From the NCBI GenBank assembly GCA_047967505.1, contig CM106539.1: a stretch of 64,000 nt of DNA, one strand, 5' to 3'. The notes beneath the pieces are model-generated. The model did not search any database. It saw nothing but the letters and a program-made list of their open reading frames with translations, and was not told where the DNA came from. Shown here one piece after another: positions 1 to 11,600 of this stretch. The position numbers and the translations under genes are program-made. This DNA is from Dipteris shenzhenensis (Eukaryota; Polypodiophyta; Polypodiopsida; Gleicheniales). Numbering within the stretch: the first letter of the stretch is position 1; the number at the start of each line of letters is the position of its first letter.

Positions 1-1379
1 GAACTAAGTCCGTAAGCTTAGTGTTAGTGGGAAAAATGAGAGAGTTCATGATAAATCGTGACAAAGCACAACAATTGTTGGGAATCATGGGTTACTATAG
101 GAAAACATTGGAAAAGAGTAGGGAGGCAATAATCGCAATAACATTTCGTAATGCAATAGCTTCAAAGCTTTTGGAAACATTAAAAAAGAGTCACTCAGTT
201 ACAGAGGGTAAACCCAGGTTAAGATCAGGTTGTTGAGGTCAAAGGATGCCTATGCCTTGCTCTAGCAGTTGGGATGCACAGTTTGCTAGTTTGATGCAGT
301 GTGTGCCTAGTGTGGGCCAGTGAACAGTGATAGCCAATGGGATCAGTCTAGGGTGCGCCTTGGTTGTAATTTTGCTATTACTTTTCACTAATGAAGAATA
401 AAGAAATACCGCAAGGGGCACCAAGTGTTTGGGGCCAATCGGTGTCACTATGTGATCATTGAGCAGGGGCATTTATTCAAGTGACTTCAAGTGAGTGGCA
501 TCAATTGATCGAGTGCTTGAAGACCGGGGTGTGGAATGCAGAAGGTATTGTGATTACTCTTTATTGCTTTTTTATTTAAGCAATGGATGACACATGATCA
601 GAGAGAAGAAGAAGAAGATACACGGCTAGATGTGAAGAATATCTAAACTAGAGGTAGTGGCTACATCCAACTATGCGAGGTAGAGCAATCTTGGAACCAT
701 AGTTCAATGCCCAAAGGAGGCTAGTAGGGGCAACTTTCCAACAATAGTGACAAGCACGAGAAGAGAGACTTGGCTACACTACTTCAGGGGTGGAATTCGA
801 CTACTATGTAGAGCCAGAAGGTCAAAAAAATGGTGTTGGGCCGAGACATCCCAGAAGATTGGTGGGTGAAGGCCCATTGTGGCAAGTGGAACCCGATCAC
901 TCATCTATGGAGAGTTTGGATTTTGAATGGATGGCCATCTCCTCGATCAAAGAATAGATGAACGCGAAGACCGACTCAGAGAGCGATGAGAACGTCTTCA
1001 TCGTTACTCGACTATTGTACCTAAAAGAGTACTTCTAGAAAGGTATGAAGCCAAAAGATTGGCTATGGCAAATAGACCAAGAATCCATCATCATGAAGAA
1101 AGGTGTGCTTCTGATGGAGTGAGATGCCACCACATATCCAAGGTCAATGAAGAGGAATTAAGGTAGTTTTCCTCTCACAACATACAGAGAACCTACTCGG
1201 CTGATAGGTATACGGCCAGTTGTACGCTTGAGGCTTGAAGATAGTACCAACCAAGTTACGATGACCTCACAATCAGGTAGGTGATGGGTGGGGAGCAAGC
1301 CACTCAATTCTTTCGAGTGGTAGACCTACCTATTCGGATTTTGGGGTGGAGAATCCCAACTCTAGCTCCAATATCAAGG
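1..1379. other. Degenerate repeat DNA, probably gypsy gag-side remnant
   Basis: No intact gene. A 71-residue open frame at 21-236 (+) has no family I recognise. Between about 950 and 1200 there are short charged stretches in plus frames, of the kind found in gypsy gag leaders, but stops interrupt every frame. The stretch leads directly into recognisable Ty3/gypsy sequence, so an element remnant is the most likely explanation. Confidence 0.35.
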
Positions 1380-2790
1380 TTCAGTTCCAATATTTAAAGG
1401 CACAAATGATGAAGACGCTTATAGTCACTTGTAGAGTTTCCTGCGTGTCTTCCATATCAATGGTGCAACCATAGATGAAGAATATACAGACTATTTTCGA
1501 TGTACCTTAATCAAGAACTCTCAAAGGTTGTTCAATCAGTTTCCAATTGAGTATTTCCCCAATTGGTATGCCATATCATGAAGAATCCTCCTCTTCATAG
1601 TGTTGACTTCCTCTACACTAGACATCATTGATTCCATATCATTATCCTCCATGTTGCACACCATAACAAAAAAGGCATCTCACTTTCTATTGTAGGTTCA
1701 TCAAGGAATTTGCTAAGATTACATCACCCTTGTATGAATTGACAAAAAGGATACTAAGTTTGAGTGGAATGCTAAGTTGACTATAGTTTTCAATGATATG
1801 AAAAACTGAGCAATGGCTCCTCCAATTCTCAAACAACCAAGATGGGATGTCATTTTTCATATGCATGTGGATGCCTCTAGTTATGCATTGGGTATTATTT
1901 TAGTGCAACCAAATGGTCGGTTGGACTATCTAGTATATTATGCTAGCAGGTTGCTTACACCTATAGAGTTAAATTATAGCACCACCAAGTGAGAAGCTCT
2001 CAGAATGATTTTCAGTGTGCAGAAGTTAAGGCATTATTTACTCGAAAATACTTGTGTGTTCTATGTGGATCATCAAGCCTTACTTTATCTTATCAACAAG
2101 AATGTCATTCAAGGACGGCTTTTTCGTTGTGGATGCTATTGTTGTAGGAGTTCAACTTCAAGATTATTCACATACCAGGTAAGACCCATGTGGGCGTTGA
2201 TTGTTTGTCCAAGTTACCAACCGAGCAAACTCAAGGAGTTGACATGGAATTACCAGATGCTGACTTGTTCGCAATTGATTATTGTGAGAATAAATATGCC
2301 GAGTTGGTCAGTTACTTGTCTCAAGACACATTCCATGAAACTATGCCTCAAGATAAGTGCAGGCAATTATCTCTTAAGGCTTGGAAATATAGTCTCATTG
2401 GTGGATAGCTCTACCAACAATGTGCAGATAGGATTCTTCGTCGATAGATGTTATCTCATGAATGTGCAGTGGTGTTGTAGGAGGCTCACTCGGGTCAGTC
2501 ACAGTAGGGCACTTTTAGGGCGAGTTAACTACTTGAAAAGTCTTACAAGAAGGTTTGTGGTGGGAGACATTGTTCAAAGATGCTCAAACCCGATGTATGT
2601 AGTGCGATGTGGGTTAGCGCACTGGAGGGTTATTCGGTAAACAATCTATGCCTTTGCAACCCACCAGGCCTTGGGAAGCCTTTCAATGTTGGAGTTTGGA
2701 TTTTGTTGGTCCATTTAAACTCGCAAAGTTCACTCAAAACAAGTATATACTCATTGTCATTGACTATGAAAGAGGTCACGATGGCCACAT
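1380..2790 (+). pseudogene. Ty3/gypsy gag-pol remnant (gag piece, RT thumb, RNase H, integrase N-terminus)
   Basis: Decayed Ty3/gypsy polyprotein on the plus strand. At about 1390-1560 a gag-like stretch contains GTNDEDAYSHL and FHINGATIDEEYTDYF in frame-shifted pieces. At 1690-1800 the sequence jumps to the RT thumb (FIKEFAKITSPLYELTK), so gag, protease and most of RT are deleted. The RNase H domain follows at 1810-2130, with HVDASSYALGIIL, YYASRLLTPIELNYSTT and FYVDHQALLYL, and then IIHIPGKTHVGVDCLSKLP. From about 2400 an integrase H2C2 zinc-binding segment and the start of the rve domain (CWSLDFVGPFKLAKFTQNKY) can be read by switching frames. There are many stops (for example after TTK at about 1990) and frameshifts. 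The fragment ends near 2790, where oppositely oriented gypsy sequence begins. Confidence 0.85.
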
Positions 2791-3330
2791 TGAGCCAGTG
2801 GTAATCCATGCAAACACTTATCTAAGCCCTTGTTCTTCTAGGGGACAATGGCAATCAAAGAGATGCCTTCTTGTAGTAGGTTGTCAATTTCTTCCTTTAC
2901 CTTCCAAGCATAAATGGGGTTCATCTAGTATAGTTGTTGTTGAACTGGCTTGGCATCATTCTTGAGCACAATCCAGTGCTAGTAAAATTGAGGACTCAAT
3001 GCCTTTCATATCTGTGTAAATCTAGGTGAAAACATTGACAAAGGAATCAAGGAGGCTTTGGAGGTTCAACTGGAATTCAAGAGTAATCCGGGTACTAACC
3101 CTGACAATTTTGGATCAAAATGCAAGCCCAAATTTAGATCGGACAAGTCATCTTCTTTGACACATTAGGAGTGTTGATGCTCATGATCAAAAGCTTTCTC
3201 CACCTGAATAAGTATTCCAAAGGTAGGATCATTGGGCAAAATGCTAGAATCGGTTTCTTCATTTGCGTAGTAGGGGCGACTTTTTGAACTACTGACCACG
3301 AAAATGCCCTATGGTGATGGTTCGACTTGA
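2790..3330 (-). pseudogene. Ty3/gypsy reverse transcriptase N-terminal fragment, opposite strand
   Basis: Reading the minus strand from about 3100 down to 2790 gives the stretch that normally precedes and opens the gypsy RT domain. It shows LDCAQE or HWIVLKNDAKPVQQQLY depending on frame, MNPIYAWKVKEEIDNLLQEG, then IVP and a damaged KNKG. In intact elements these correspond to the H(R/W)I.LK.DAKP block and the first RT motif. Several stops and at least two frameshifts break it. It lies inverted between two plus-strand gypsy fragments, so it is a separate insertion or rearranged piece. The minus frame at 3331-3627 (98 residues) sits just upstream and could be the adjoining protease/RT linker, but I do not recognise a domain in it. 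Confidence 0.6.
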
Positions 3331-3589
3331 TTATGCAGCATGGCCATAAAAGCCCTGATAGATGCCCCCTACCTTAAAGGACTGCAAATGCAATTCTAAC
3401 CAGTCGGAGGACTTCGACCTCAATGTTACCAGAGATGGACCTACCAGAATCAAGTTGGTCAGATCAGTAACAATCGACAATGTTAAAAGATGTATACAAT
3501 CATGCCCATCAATGTTTACAAAGTTAGAAAGATGGTAGACCTTTGGATTTAGATCGTATGCAACATCAACTGATTTTTCCATTAGAGAC

Positions 3590-4330
3590 CTTTCAAAAAT
3601 GGGGCCTTGATTTGTTGGACCCATCAAGCCACTAGCACACTACACTTAGAGTTGATATACTCTAGTTGCTACTAATTATTATACAAGATGGGTAGAAGCC
3701 ATAATCTAATGCACTCAAGGATAATAAAGTCAAAAGCATTGCCAAATTCTTGTATCAGAATATCATGACAAGATTTGGATGCTTGATTGAGCTAGACTTT
3801 GATCAAGCAGTCCACTTTTTGAATAAGGTAATTTTCAAACACACGACACCTCAAATGATTCTGCAGAAAAAACTACAACATACTATCAGGAAACTAATGG
3901 CCAGGCAAAGAGCTCAAATAAAACTCTAGTCCAAATTCTAAATAAAAAGTATCAAAAAATTAATCATATTGTGATCAAAAGTTGCAATCTGCACTCTGGG
4001 CATTTAGAACTACATATAAGGTCACAATTAGAATGACACCATTCAATCGTGATACCTATTTAATTTTTAGTACAAAGTCTCAAAGTGGCAAATCACAATT
4101 GGAATGACACCATCAAATTCGTCTATGGATTAGAAGCCATGATACCTATATAATTTCTAGTACCAAGCCTCAGAAAGGTATTTCAATATTAACTACCATC
4201 AATACGATCAATCATAGACCGTATTCACAATTTGCTACAACTAGAAGAAGATCTAATTCAAAGTTCCCTAAATTCAGATATTAGTAAAAAATGGAGACAT
4301 GCATGGGTGAACAAAAACATCAAATTTGAG
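3590..4330 (+). pseudogene. Ty3/gypsy integrase fragment
   Basis: A second plus-strand gypsy integrase core. It begins with a degraded FQKWGLD motif (about 3595), then LVATNYYTRWVEA at 3660-3700. Next come NKVKSIAKFLYQNIMTRFGC and a damaged catalytic block ending in DFDQAVHFLN. The C-terminal part reads QETNGQAKSSNKTLVQILNKK, then LWAFRTTYKVT at about 4000 and VYGLEAMIPI near 4130. A short internal duplication (about 4030-4120) repeats the AFRTTYK.T...MTP segment. Frame changes and stops make it non-functional. Because it restarts at the FQKWGLD position already present at about 2685, it belongs to a different element copy from the fragment at 1380-2790. Confidence 0.7.
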
Positions 4331-5599
4331 TTGTTTAGCAATGATAATTTGCTAATCATGTATACTTCCAAATTGGGACATTGAACTATCACTTTAAGAC
4401 AGTCCGTTTAAGTCCTAATTGACCTTTCACATCTATCAAAATCAATTACATCATCCTTATGACAATGACCATAGACAGCGGCATTGAACTAATTAGGAAA
4501 ATGCAACAAACTTCCCCACCCATAAGACAAAGTCTCCTAATTCCCATGACACAAAGAGAGACATCATCCCAAGTTTTTGAATCATTAGATTTTGAGATTA
4601 GCAATAGGCCTCACATAATCAAGCACTTAGCAAAGGATATCACATGTTGCCATTTCAAGATTTTCATTTAGAGCTTGACCTGCAGAGCTGCGATCCAATT
4701 ACGCATGGCTCAAGAAAATTGGTCTCCTTGATTTTGTTGAATTGCCATGGACACAATGGCCTTTACACACCAGCACAATTCTAGCAGCTTAGCAAGAACT
4801 AATGATGTCCAGGTGGGGTTCTTTCCATTGAATCGATTTCTCAAGTCCTAAAATTGCCACTTATTCCTCGTATGAGAAATGCTCGAATTTGATCATGGGC
4901 AAAGAGTTTGGTCCTCCAAAGACAAACAAGAATTACTAAGTAATGGGAAATATCATGGATTCCCAACGTAGAAATCAATTGAAATGGTTCCTAGAAATAT
5001 TAATCCTACTTATAAAGACAGATGGTATGTCAAAAGACAATTATGCCCTGCTACATGCAACTGAGCAAGGTAGAGAGTCAACTAGGCATATTTTTTGCAC
5101 TCCAAGATCATGAGTGAAGTACAGAGAAAATCTAAATGCAAGTCCCCTCAAAATTTCAAGCTAGGACCAATCTTGTGTATATTGTTTGATTTTGGTAAAG
5201 GGAAAAGTTTGACAGAGCAATCTCCTATCAAACCTCTTCCACTTGATAGTTTGGATGAGGTTGAGCCTCCAATTGATGACAAAAAGAGCTCATGAGTTCG
5301 AGACCTTTTACACTGTGGTTGTTAACCATAACATGCAAAAAAAGGCAATCAAACATATAAATAGGAACACCCTTGATAGCTATATGGCCCCTTCTTGTCA
5401 CAAAAAGTGCTACACAAGCTCCCTGGCATCACCAACCAATGCAAATTCAATACAAGAAAGTGACTAGACTTCGCATGTAGGGTGCTTTAAGAAAATTTTG
5501 AGACTCAAGAAAGATGAGTCATGGTCATCATGACAATGACCATGTTATGGAGCCCTGCACGATGATTTAAGGGAGGTTCTTCAAAAGGCATATATTGGA
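4331..5599. other. Unassigned sequence between gypsy fragments
   Basis: About 1.27 kb without a recognisable domain. Short plus-strand frames occur at 4459-4671 (70 residues) and 5095-5295 (66 residues, ending in an acidic SLDEVEPPIDDKK). Their position between gypsy integrase and gag pieces suggests retroelement spacer, LTR or leader sequence, but I could not locate LTR ends. Confidence 0.3.
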
Positions 5600-7060
5600 C
5601 CTTTCCTTAGAGAAGCGAAGAAGTTTGACAAAACTCTTAAGACTTAGATTGACTTCGTGGTTGATTATTTTGGTGTAATGGGATATAATGAGCATAACGA
5701 GATGGAGCTCACTCACCTCAAGCTCCTCAAAAAATTTCATTCTAGATAGAAGAATTTTTTGTGAGCCAAACCATCTCAATCAGAACTAGCTTAGCTAAGA
5801 TAACATGAAAACTCATCTCCATTAAAGGTTTTGCATTCATAGATTCCAGGACAAAATGAATGAGTTCCTTGAGTTACCTTCTACAAGGGAAGACACTAGA
5901 GGATTACTGTCAAGCTTTTAGTGGTCTACTAAGGTTCACCCCGGTCATGGATGAATGTACCTTGCTTGACTAATTCATCCAAAATGAATGAGTTCCTTGA
6001 GTTACCTTCTACGAAGGGAAGACACTAGAGGATTATTATCAAGATTTTAGTGGTCTACTAAGGTTCACCCTAGCCATGGATGAATGAACCTTGCTAAACT
6101 AATTCATCCAAAAGCTCAACCCACCTTTGGATTGCCTAGTCAAAAGCATCAAGTCTAACTTTCTGAAGTTGTTATCATGGCTGATGACTTTATTAATGAT
6201 TTCCCCACTAAGAACCAACAATGAAAGCAACCTGTAGCTCTTTTTGCAAAAGAGGTCTTCTAATCTTGGTAGTGTCATCAAATCTTAAGCTACTATCAAG
6301 AGGAATAGAGGATAGAACTCAAGGCCACAAGGCCAACCAAGAAATGAATCAAGGATGAGCACAATTCAAGACTAAGGCTAGCTCTAATACAACAAACCTT
6401 ATATCAAATGCAAATTATAGTGATGCACTAGGGAAGACATTTTGAATGCCAACAATTTGGGCAACTGTCCAAGGAGTGTCTAAGAAAGAGGAGAGAAAGA
6501 GATTCTGGCGTTTTAGATTCTTTTAATTCGACCATCTGATGAAAGTTTTCCCTTCTTAAGCTTGTTGCATCTGTATAAAGCAACCACCAACCTCCAACTC
6601 GAAATTGGAAGAACCGAGAGCTCTCAGCCTAACTAGTCCGTAGCTTCTAAATCTATCACCATCATGAATGAAGTTGTTGAAGAAAGAGATCATATCCATG
6701 CATCCATTGAGCACCAAGGGGCGATTTGGCCATGCCCTACTATCTAGACCCCTATTGAACATCAAGGTTAGTAGTTTGCTTTATTAATTGATTTAAAGAT
6801 GCATTTGCAAGTTAGAACTTAGCCAAAATCCTGGGAAAGCAATGAAACTAGAATTGACCAATGGGAAAATGATTGTCACATTTCATGTGATGGATACCTT
6901 GAAAATTCTTGCAGGATGGTAACTGTGCTAAATGTAAATTCATGGTGTTACCCTTGTGATGGGATACTAAGTATGCATTTTCCATCTAAGAATTACGCTG
7001 ACATTTCACAATCACAAGGGTAGTATCTTCTTTGTAAATATTCATCATGAGGACAGAGTC
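5600..7060 (+). pseudogene. Ty3/gypsy gag, zinc-knuckle and protease remnant
   Basis: Degraded gypsy gag and protease region. At about 5640-5760 a frame reads IDFVVDYFGVMGYNEHNEME and LTHLKLLKKF, matching the W.D.VE.YF...G......E...LKL layout of plant gypsy capsid. At 5850-6110 a block with KTLEDYCQAFSGLLRF and LNPPLDCLVKSIKSNF is present, its first half duplicated in tandem. Around 6420-6480 a damaged zinc-knuckle (GRHFECQQFGQLSKECLRK) can be read. From about 6740 to 7050 the sequence resembles a retroviral-type aspartic protease: a degraded ALLID start, then LELTNGKMIVTFHVMDTL and KNYADISQSQG. No frame is open for long. The order gag, knuckle, protease supports one element. Confidence 0.6.
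5853..6108. repeat. 128-bp tandem duplication inside gypsy gag
   Basis: Two direct copies, each starting AAAATGAATGAGTTCCTTGA, at 5853 and 5981 (period 128 bp). They differ by small changes, including a one-base insertion that alters the frame (CTACAAGGG versus CTACGAAGGG). Confidence 0.85.
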
Positions 7061-7698
7061 CAAGGCATTAAAAAATAGGATCTCCACCCTTGCAACTAGT
7101 GAAAGATTCTAAAGTACTCAAAGAGTTAAGCAAAATGTAGACATTTTATCTTGTCATGTTAAGTCTTGCAAAACAAGCATTTAGAACATAATGAACCTAA
7201 ATGGTTGAGTACGTATATTAATATATTCCCCAAAGATTTGATAGATGAGCTAGCCTCTTGATGCTAAAAGCCACGTATTAGCCATGAAACCAAGCCTCAA
7301 GCTGGTGTTTTGCTTATGGTAGATGAGTCTGAAAGCCTCACATACTTGCTTACACAAGCCGAGCTAGCCTTACCGAGACTATTGGCTATTGCTTAGCCCT
7401 TTTGCAAAACTATTGTACCCCAAAAAATATAGCACTCTCAATAAGGAGTATTGCAGGACTACTCTACTACAGAGTTCCTTGCTCCAATTCAAAGTTCAAT
7501 CCAAGCTGTTCAAAACCTTGAAATTAGCTTTACCTCAATCACAGAGTGGCTTTTGCAAGCCTATTTGTCCATCCAAGATTTACTCAATCCTCCTCCGGCA
7601 GCTTTATTGCGACGGACGTGTGCATCCTTCACCAGGATCAGCATACCCAAGGGAATTTACGCTTTCTCTCACAGCATCAGGATTCCATTGCTCGAAGC
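7061..7698. other. Leader region of a minus-strand gypsy element (inferred)
   Basis: No intact gene. Plus frames here (7389-7856) look non-coding. On the minus strand, downstream of the candidate primer-binding site at 7699-7710, there are gag-leader-like frames with many stops, so this is probably the 5' internal region of a minus-oriented gypsy element. Confidence 0.3.
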
Positions 7699-7710
7699 TG
7701 GCTCTAATAC
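7699..7710 (-). other. Candidate primer-binding site (initiator Met tRNA type) and adjacent LTR end
   Basis: The plus-strand sequence GCTCTAATACCA is the reverse complement of TGGTATTAGAGC, one mismatch from the TGGTATCAGAGC complement of the initiator-methionine tRNA 3' end used by many plant LTR retrotransposons. Immediately to the right the plus strand reads TGAAACATCCCC from 7715, so on the minus strand an LTR would end ...GGATGTTTCA two bases before the PBS, the expected spacing. The far LTR end was not located. Confidence 0.5.
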
Positions 7711-7714
7711 CATA

Positions 7715-8879
7715 TGAAACATCCCCTAACCAGGTACGACATCAAACTAGAGTCCAACAAAACCACAAGGGCACCTGCAAACAATCCATAAGGGTAGGAA
7801 CTACCATCTCACATCCCATGCATAAGCTCATTACATCAAGCCATCCTCGAGCTTGAGGTGCAGTAAGCCTTAACAGCATGCGTGCCCAAAGTAGCTTTGC
7901 TTTACTTAGGGGCCACGCTTTGCCATGTTCAGCTCAGCCATGCTTAGATTAGCCATGCCATTCATAGGCTAGCTCTGTTTAGCCAATCCTTTGGTAGGCT
8001 AGCTCAATCTACAGGATCTAAACCTCATCCATGCTAGCACTAGTCACAACCCTAGGTTATTTCTAACCTCAAGTTAACCTTAGATTTTCTCCAAGATCTC
8101 AAGCCAATCTGGCCTTGGCTTTGGTTAAGCCTAGGCCCTTGTTAGTCTCATTATGGATGTAAAAATGAGCTCTTTGGACTCCATGGATCACTCTTTTCAA
8201 ATAACTATGGGCTGGCCTTGAAAATGATATGCTTAATCCAATGATGAAGGGAGAAGGAGAGAAGATTTTTTAGATAACTTTGTCCTTGAAAAGCTCTCCC
8301 TATTGATGCCAACACGGGAACTACATCAAAACTAACATTGAATTTTGGAAATGGTGTTTGGCATTGCCTAGCAAGTGGCTTAATCCCTTGAAAATAGAGA
8401 ACACAAAAGACCCTAACACATAGCAGTTGAAAAAAGGTAGTCCTGTTAGGCCTTCTAACCTGAATTACCTCTCACGAGAGATTGGGTACTTTGAAGCGAT
8501 CCTCGTCCTAGAGTAGTGAGGGTTTGTGTTCATGCTTACCCAAGTATAAGGTGAAGGTTCGTTGAAAGCCCTCCTCAATGCTGACATAGTCTGGCTGAAT
8601 CTCCGTCTACAGAAGCCAAGTAAAACTACCTTCAGTCAGGTGGGACTTTTGCATACTTGCTAAGAAGTAAGGAGGTCTAGGAACAACAGATATTGAGAAA
8701 GCTACCAATAGATTGGCATCTAAATGGATCCTCAACATGTTGGAGAAGCCACAAGAGATTTCCTCCTTGCTGTTAGCAAGAAATTTTATTGAGATTAAAC
8801 CCAAGAGAGAGTGCAAGACCTGTGCAGAACTTGCCTCTTTGTTTTCTACTACTAAAGGTAGTGATTTGTGAAAGTCCAT
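7715..8879. other. Probable LTR and flanking non-coding sequence
   Basis: The left part probably contains the minus-oriented gypsy LTR starting at 7715, but its other end cannot be set without a second LTR copy. The 90-residue minus frame at 8607-8879 has no recognised domain. Nothing else is supported. Confidence 0.3.
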
Positions 8880-9790
8880 ATGACAAGCTCAATTATCTTG
8901 GAAGGGAAGTGGAAGCTTATGAATAAGGATTCTATTCGGTTCTTGACCCTCAGATTTAACAAAGATGGGCATGGACCTGTGGAGATTTTGTGGCACAAGC
9001 ACAAATCTCTATGTATACCTTGGAAAGAAACCGGATAGAGTTTAAATTAATAAACAAGCATCATGAATTAGATCTCTTGGAACTGCTGGCAACGGCACTT
9101 GAAATAGTAAGAGCCATATCAACTTAAGCAGTTTGCTTGGAACGACAGCTCACAAACCAATCCCCTTCTTCCTAAGCTTATTGAATCTCTGAACAATAAA
9201 TGGAGAAAGAGTGGTAGCCCAGATAGATGAAGCCATACGTTTGCAATTATTTGGAATAAGCAGGTTCCTGAGAAGTAAGGGGTTCAATTGTGGTTTATCA
9301 TGCATCAATTTGTCTGGACTGATGTCCATGACTCATAGATTAGATGGATATTGCACGTTATTTCTTGGAATTAGTTTTTCATATTTAAGGCATGTCTGTT
9401 TTTTAAAAGGTCAGCAAGTTGGTTAAAAATGTCACCAGTGTTTCAAGCAATTGGGATGTGTGCTTGCTTGGTAATGTGCATAGGATGCTAAAAAAAGATG
9501 GGATCCCCATCAGAGCTCAGTTATTTGGTCGTTATGCTTCCTCATAATAAGATTTAATTCGAAATGTTGTTATTGGTCCTCGTTTGAGATGGCTGCTTGG
9601 CTTAGCAGGAGATGAGATTGCTCAAGGCAGATTTGCAGAAGCCTCACGCTAGGATGCAATGATTGATGGACAGACTGATATCAGGATCTTCTTCTGGACA
9701 AGAAAAGTCCTGAAAAGATGGCCCAAAGGACATGGGTTCAAGCCTCAAAGGGTCCAGAATGAAAGAGGTCAACCAAGTACAAAGGTGAAT
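8880..9790 (+). pseudogene. Decayed coding-like stretch of unknown identity
   Basis: From 9411 to about 9740 one plus frame reads like real protein over roughly 110 codons, broken by only three positions with stops (a TAATAA pair at about 9545 and a TAG at about 9650). Motifs include SSNWDVCLLGNVHRMLKKDG, IPIRAQLFGRYASS, NVVIGPRLRWLLGLAGDEIA and DGQTDIRIFFWTRKVLKRWP. Upstream, at about 9030-9130, a shorter stretch (RIEFKLINKHHELDLLELLA) in another frame may be an exon of the same gene. I do not recognise the family. It does not look like a retroelement, so a relic of a cellular gene or a captured gene fragment is possible. Confidence 0.4.
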
Positions 9791-11600
9791 TGAAATAGAA
9801 AGAAACCTATGTCCAATGCCCAAAATTGAACAAGAACGACATCATGCATGGCGTGAAATTGCATCCAATGATAGATCTCCCTAGCATGATAACTGTCTAC
9901 TACTGGTAGTATCTCATGCTCTCTAATGGCTTGCTCAACATCTGAAGGCATCAAACAGTATGTGGTTCTACTTATAGCACAAGGCGTGAAAGGTGGTAAA
10001 GCCCCCATTGCTCTCTTATTGCAGGATGACAATCCAAGGTGTGCCTAACAAAGTCAAGTGTTAATGAAGCTGAGCTTGAGGCAATCCCTTTCCCTGCATA
10101 AGGCTTTTTTTGTTCTTACCTGTCACTGTTTGTCACAGATAGTCATACGAGTGTTTATCTCTTTCCATTCTTCAATTTCTTTTCATGTTGCAGGCAGCAG
10201 CTCACCTCAGTCAATCATTGCAAATCAGTTGTTTGGTACTATGTACTGCATGTTCTGTATATGCATTGTGATTAGTCTTCGCACTATGCATGTTGCACAT
10301 CCTATACATATACTACCAAGCTTTTGCAACACTGGCCGCTGCATCACTTGGACACAGTTGCTTCACATTGAGGCGGTTGCTGCTTCTTGCCTATTATTAA
10401 ACATATCTGCATGTATGTCCTTTTCAGCTCTTCCAGATCTACCTTTCAAACTTTTCGGATTGATTCTGCTCATAAAAGCTTCTTTGCCAAAGAAACAATG
10501 CCGTTCAACACATCCGTGTGCAAATTGTGCTAGCCCCTCGTCCCCTTTAATTGCAGCCCACAACTTGCAGGTGGCATGAAGAGGTCAATCAATGCAAGGC
10601 TACAATCTGACCTGTTTGCATACCTTCCTAGTTTGAGGTTGATAGGCTAGTTGAAAGTGAACAGAGAAATCCAAATGATAGGGACTCCTTAAGAAAGGGC
10701 CACGTGCACAACTAAACTCATAATCATGAAATCCTCCTTAATAGATCATGGCTGTTCCAGGGTAGTAGCTCTGTGTTTACCAGATCTATAAATCACGGTA
10801 TATTGTTAAATTTTTACCAGAGCACGTGTATGTCACACTGCTGTTGGAAGATTGTTTGAATGTAGAAAGGATCTCCATGAAAAAGTGTCTGAAAATAGAG
10901 GGTCCTGTTATATAGCTGTATCATCTATAAATCTGTGGCATCTTACAAGACAGTAAAGCAACTGAAAAAATGGGCTATTAATGTCTGCGGGTAGCTTGAG
11001 ACCCTGATTCCTCTAGCCAAGTCTAATCGTTTGCAATTGAAAGTTGGACAGCTTCCTGATGTTGCCTTATAGATTTAATGTCAAGATCTTTGTGTTGAAG
11101 CAATACCATTAGCTGAAAATTCTGTGATCTCTTGTCAGGTATATACCCTAGGATGCAGTCATAATTCTTGAACCTGGTGGAAATTTGCATACATATCACT
11201 GAAAACAACGTAACATGATGTAGTATTCACCAAGACAGCCACCCGGTTGCCGCTCTGGATTCTTAACAGGAAATTGCTGACTTACTGCTTGACAATGTCG
11301 GGACAATCTGTAGCATCCATCTAATAATTTAAACAGTAAACGTGAACACTAAGGTGTGGCAACCAATACTTGTCACTGCAGTGATGGTCATCTTGGTCCC
11401 AAGAGAGGACATTCCTGGATATGTCAGGCATCTCAGCCATATGATCTTTGAAGATCTTAACAATTGAAATAACATATTAAAAGAGGGGAAATATAGTATT
11501 AGGGTCCCATGTGCTTCCAAATGGTGCATAATGTTGGGACACACCATGATACACGACCTCACCAATTGTCCTGCTACATTCTTACTCTTGCTTCATTTCT
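9791..11600. other. No gene assigned; weak minus-strand frames
   Basis: Short minus frames occur at 9769-10032 (87 residues), 10363-10563 (66), 11023-11208 (61) and 11329-11565 (78). They could be decayed exons of one minus-strand gene but match no family I know and show no clear splice sites. A 173-residue plus frame at 10058-10579 overlaps one of them antisense and has the composition of non-coding DNA. Confidence 0.25.

Noticed and set aside
7389-7856. 155-residue plus frame as a gene
   Set aside because: It reads across the candidate primer-binding site and LTR boundary of a minus-oriented retrotransposon and has no domain.
10058-10579. 173-residue plus frame as a membrane protein
   Set aside because: Hydrophobic only by T-rich composition; it overlaps antisense frames and has no recognised motif.
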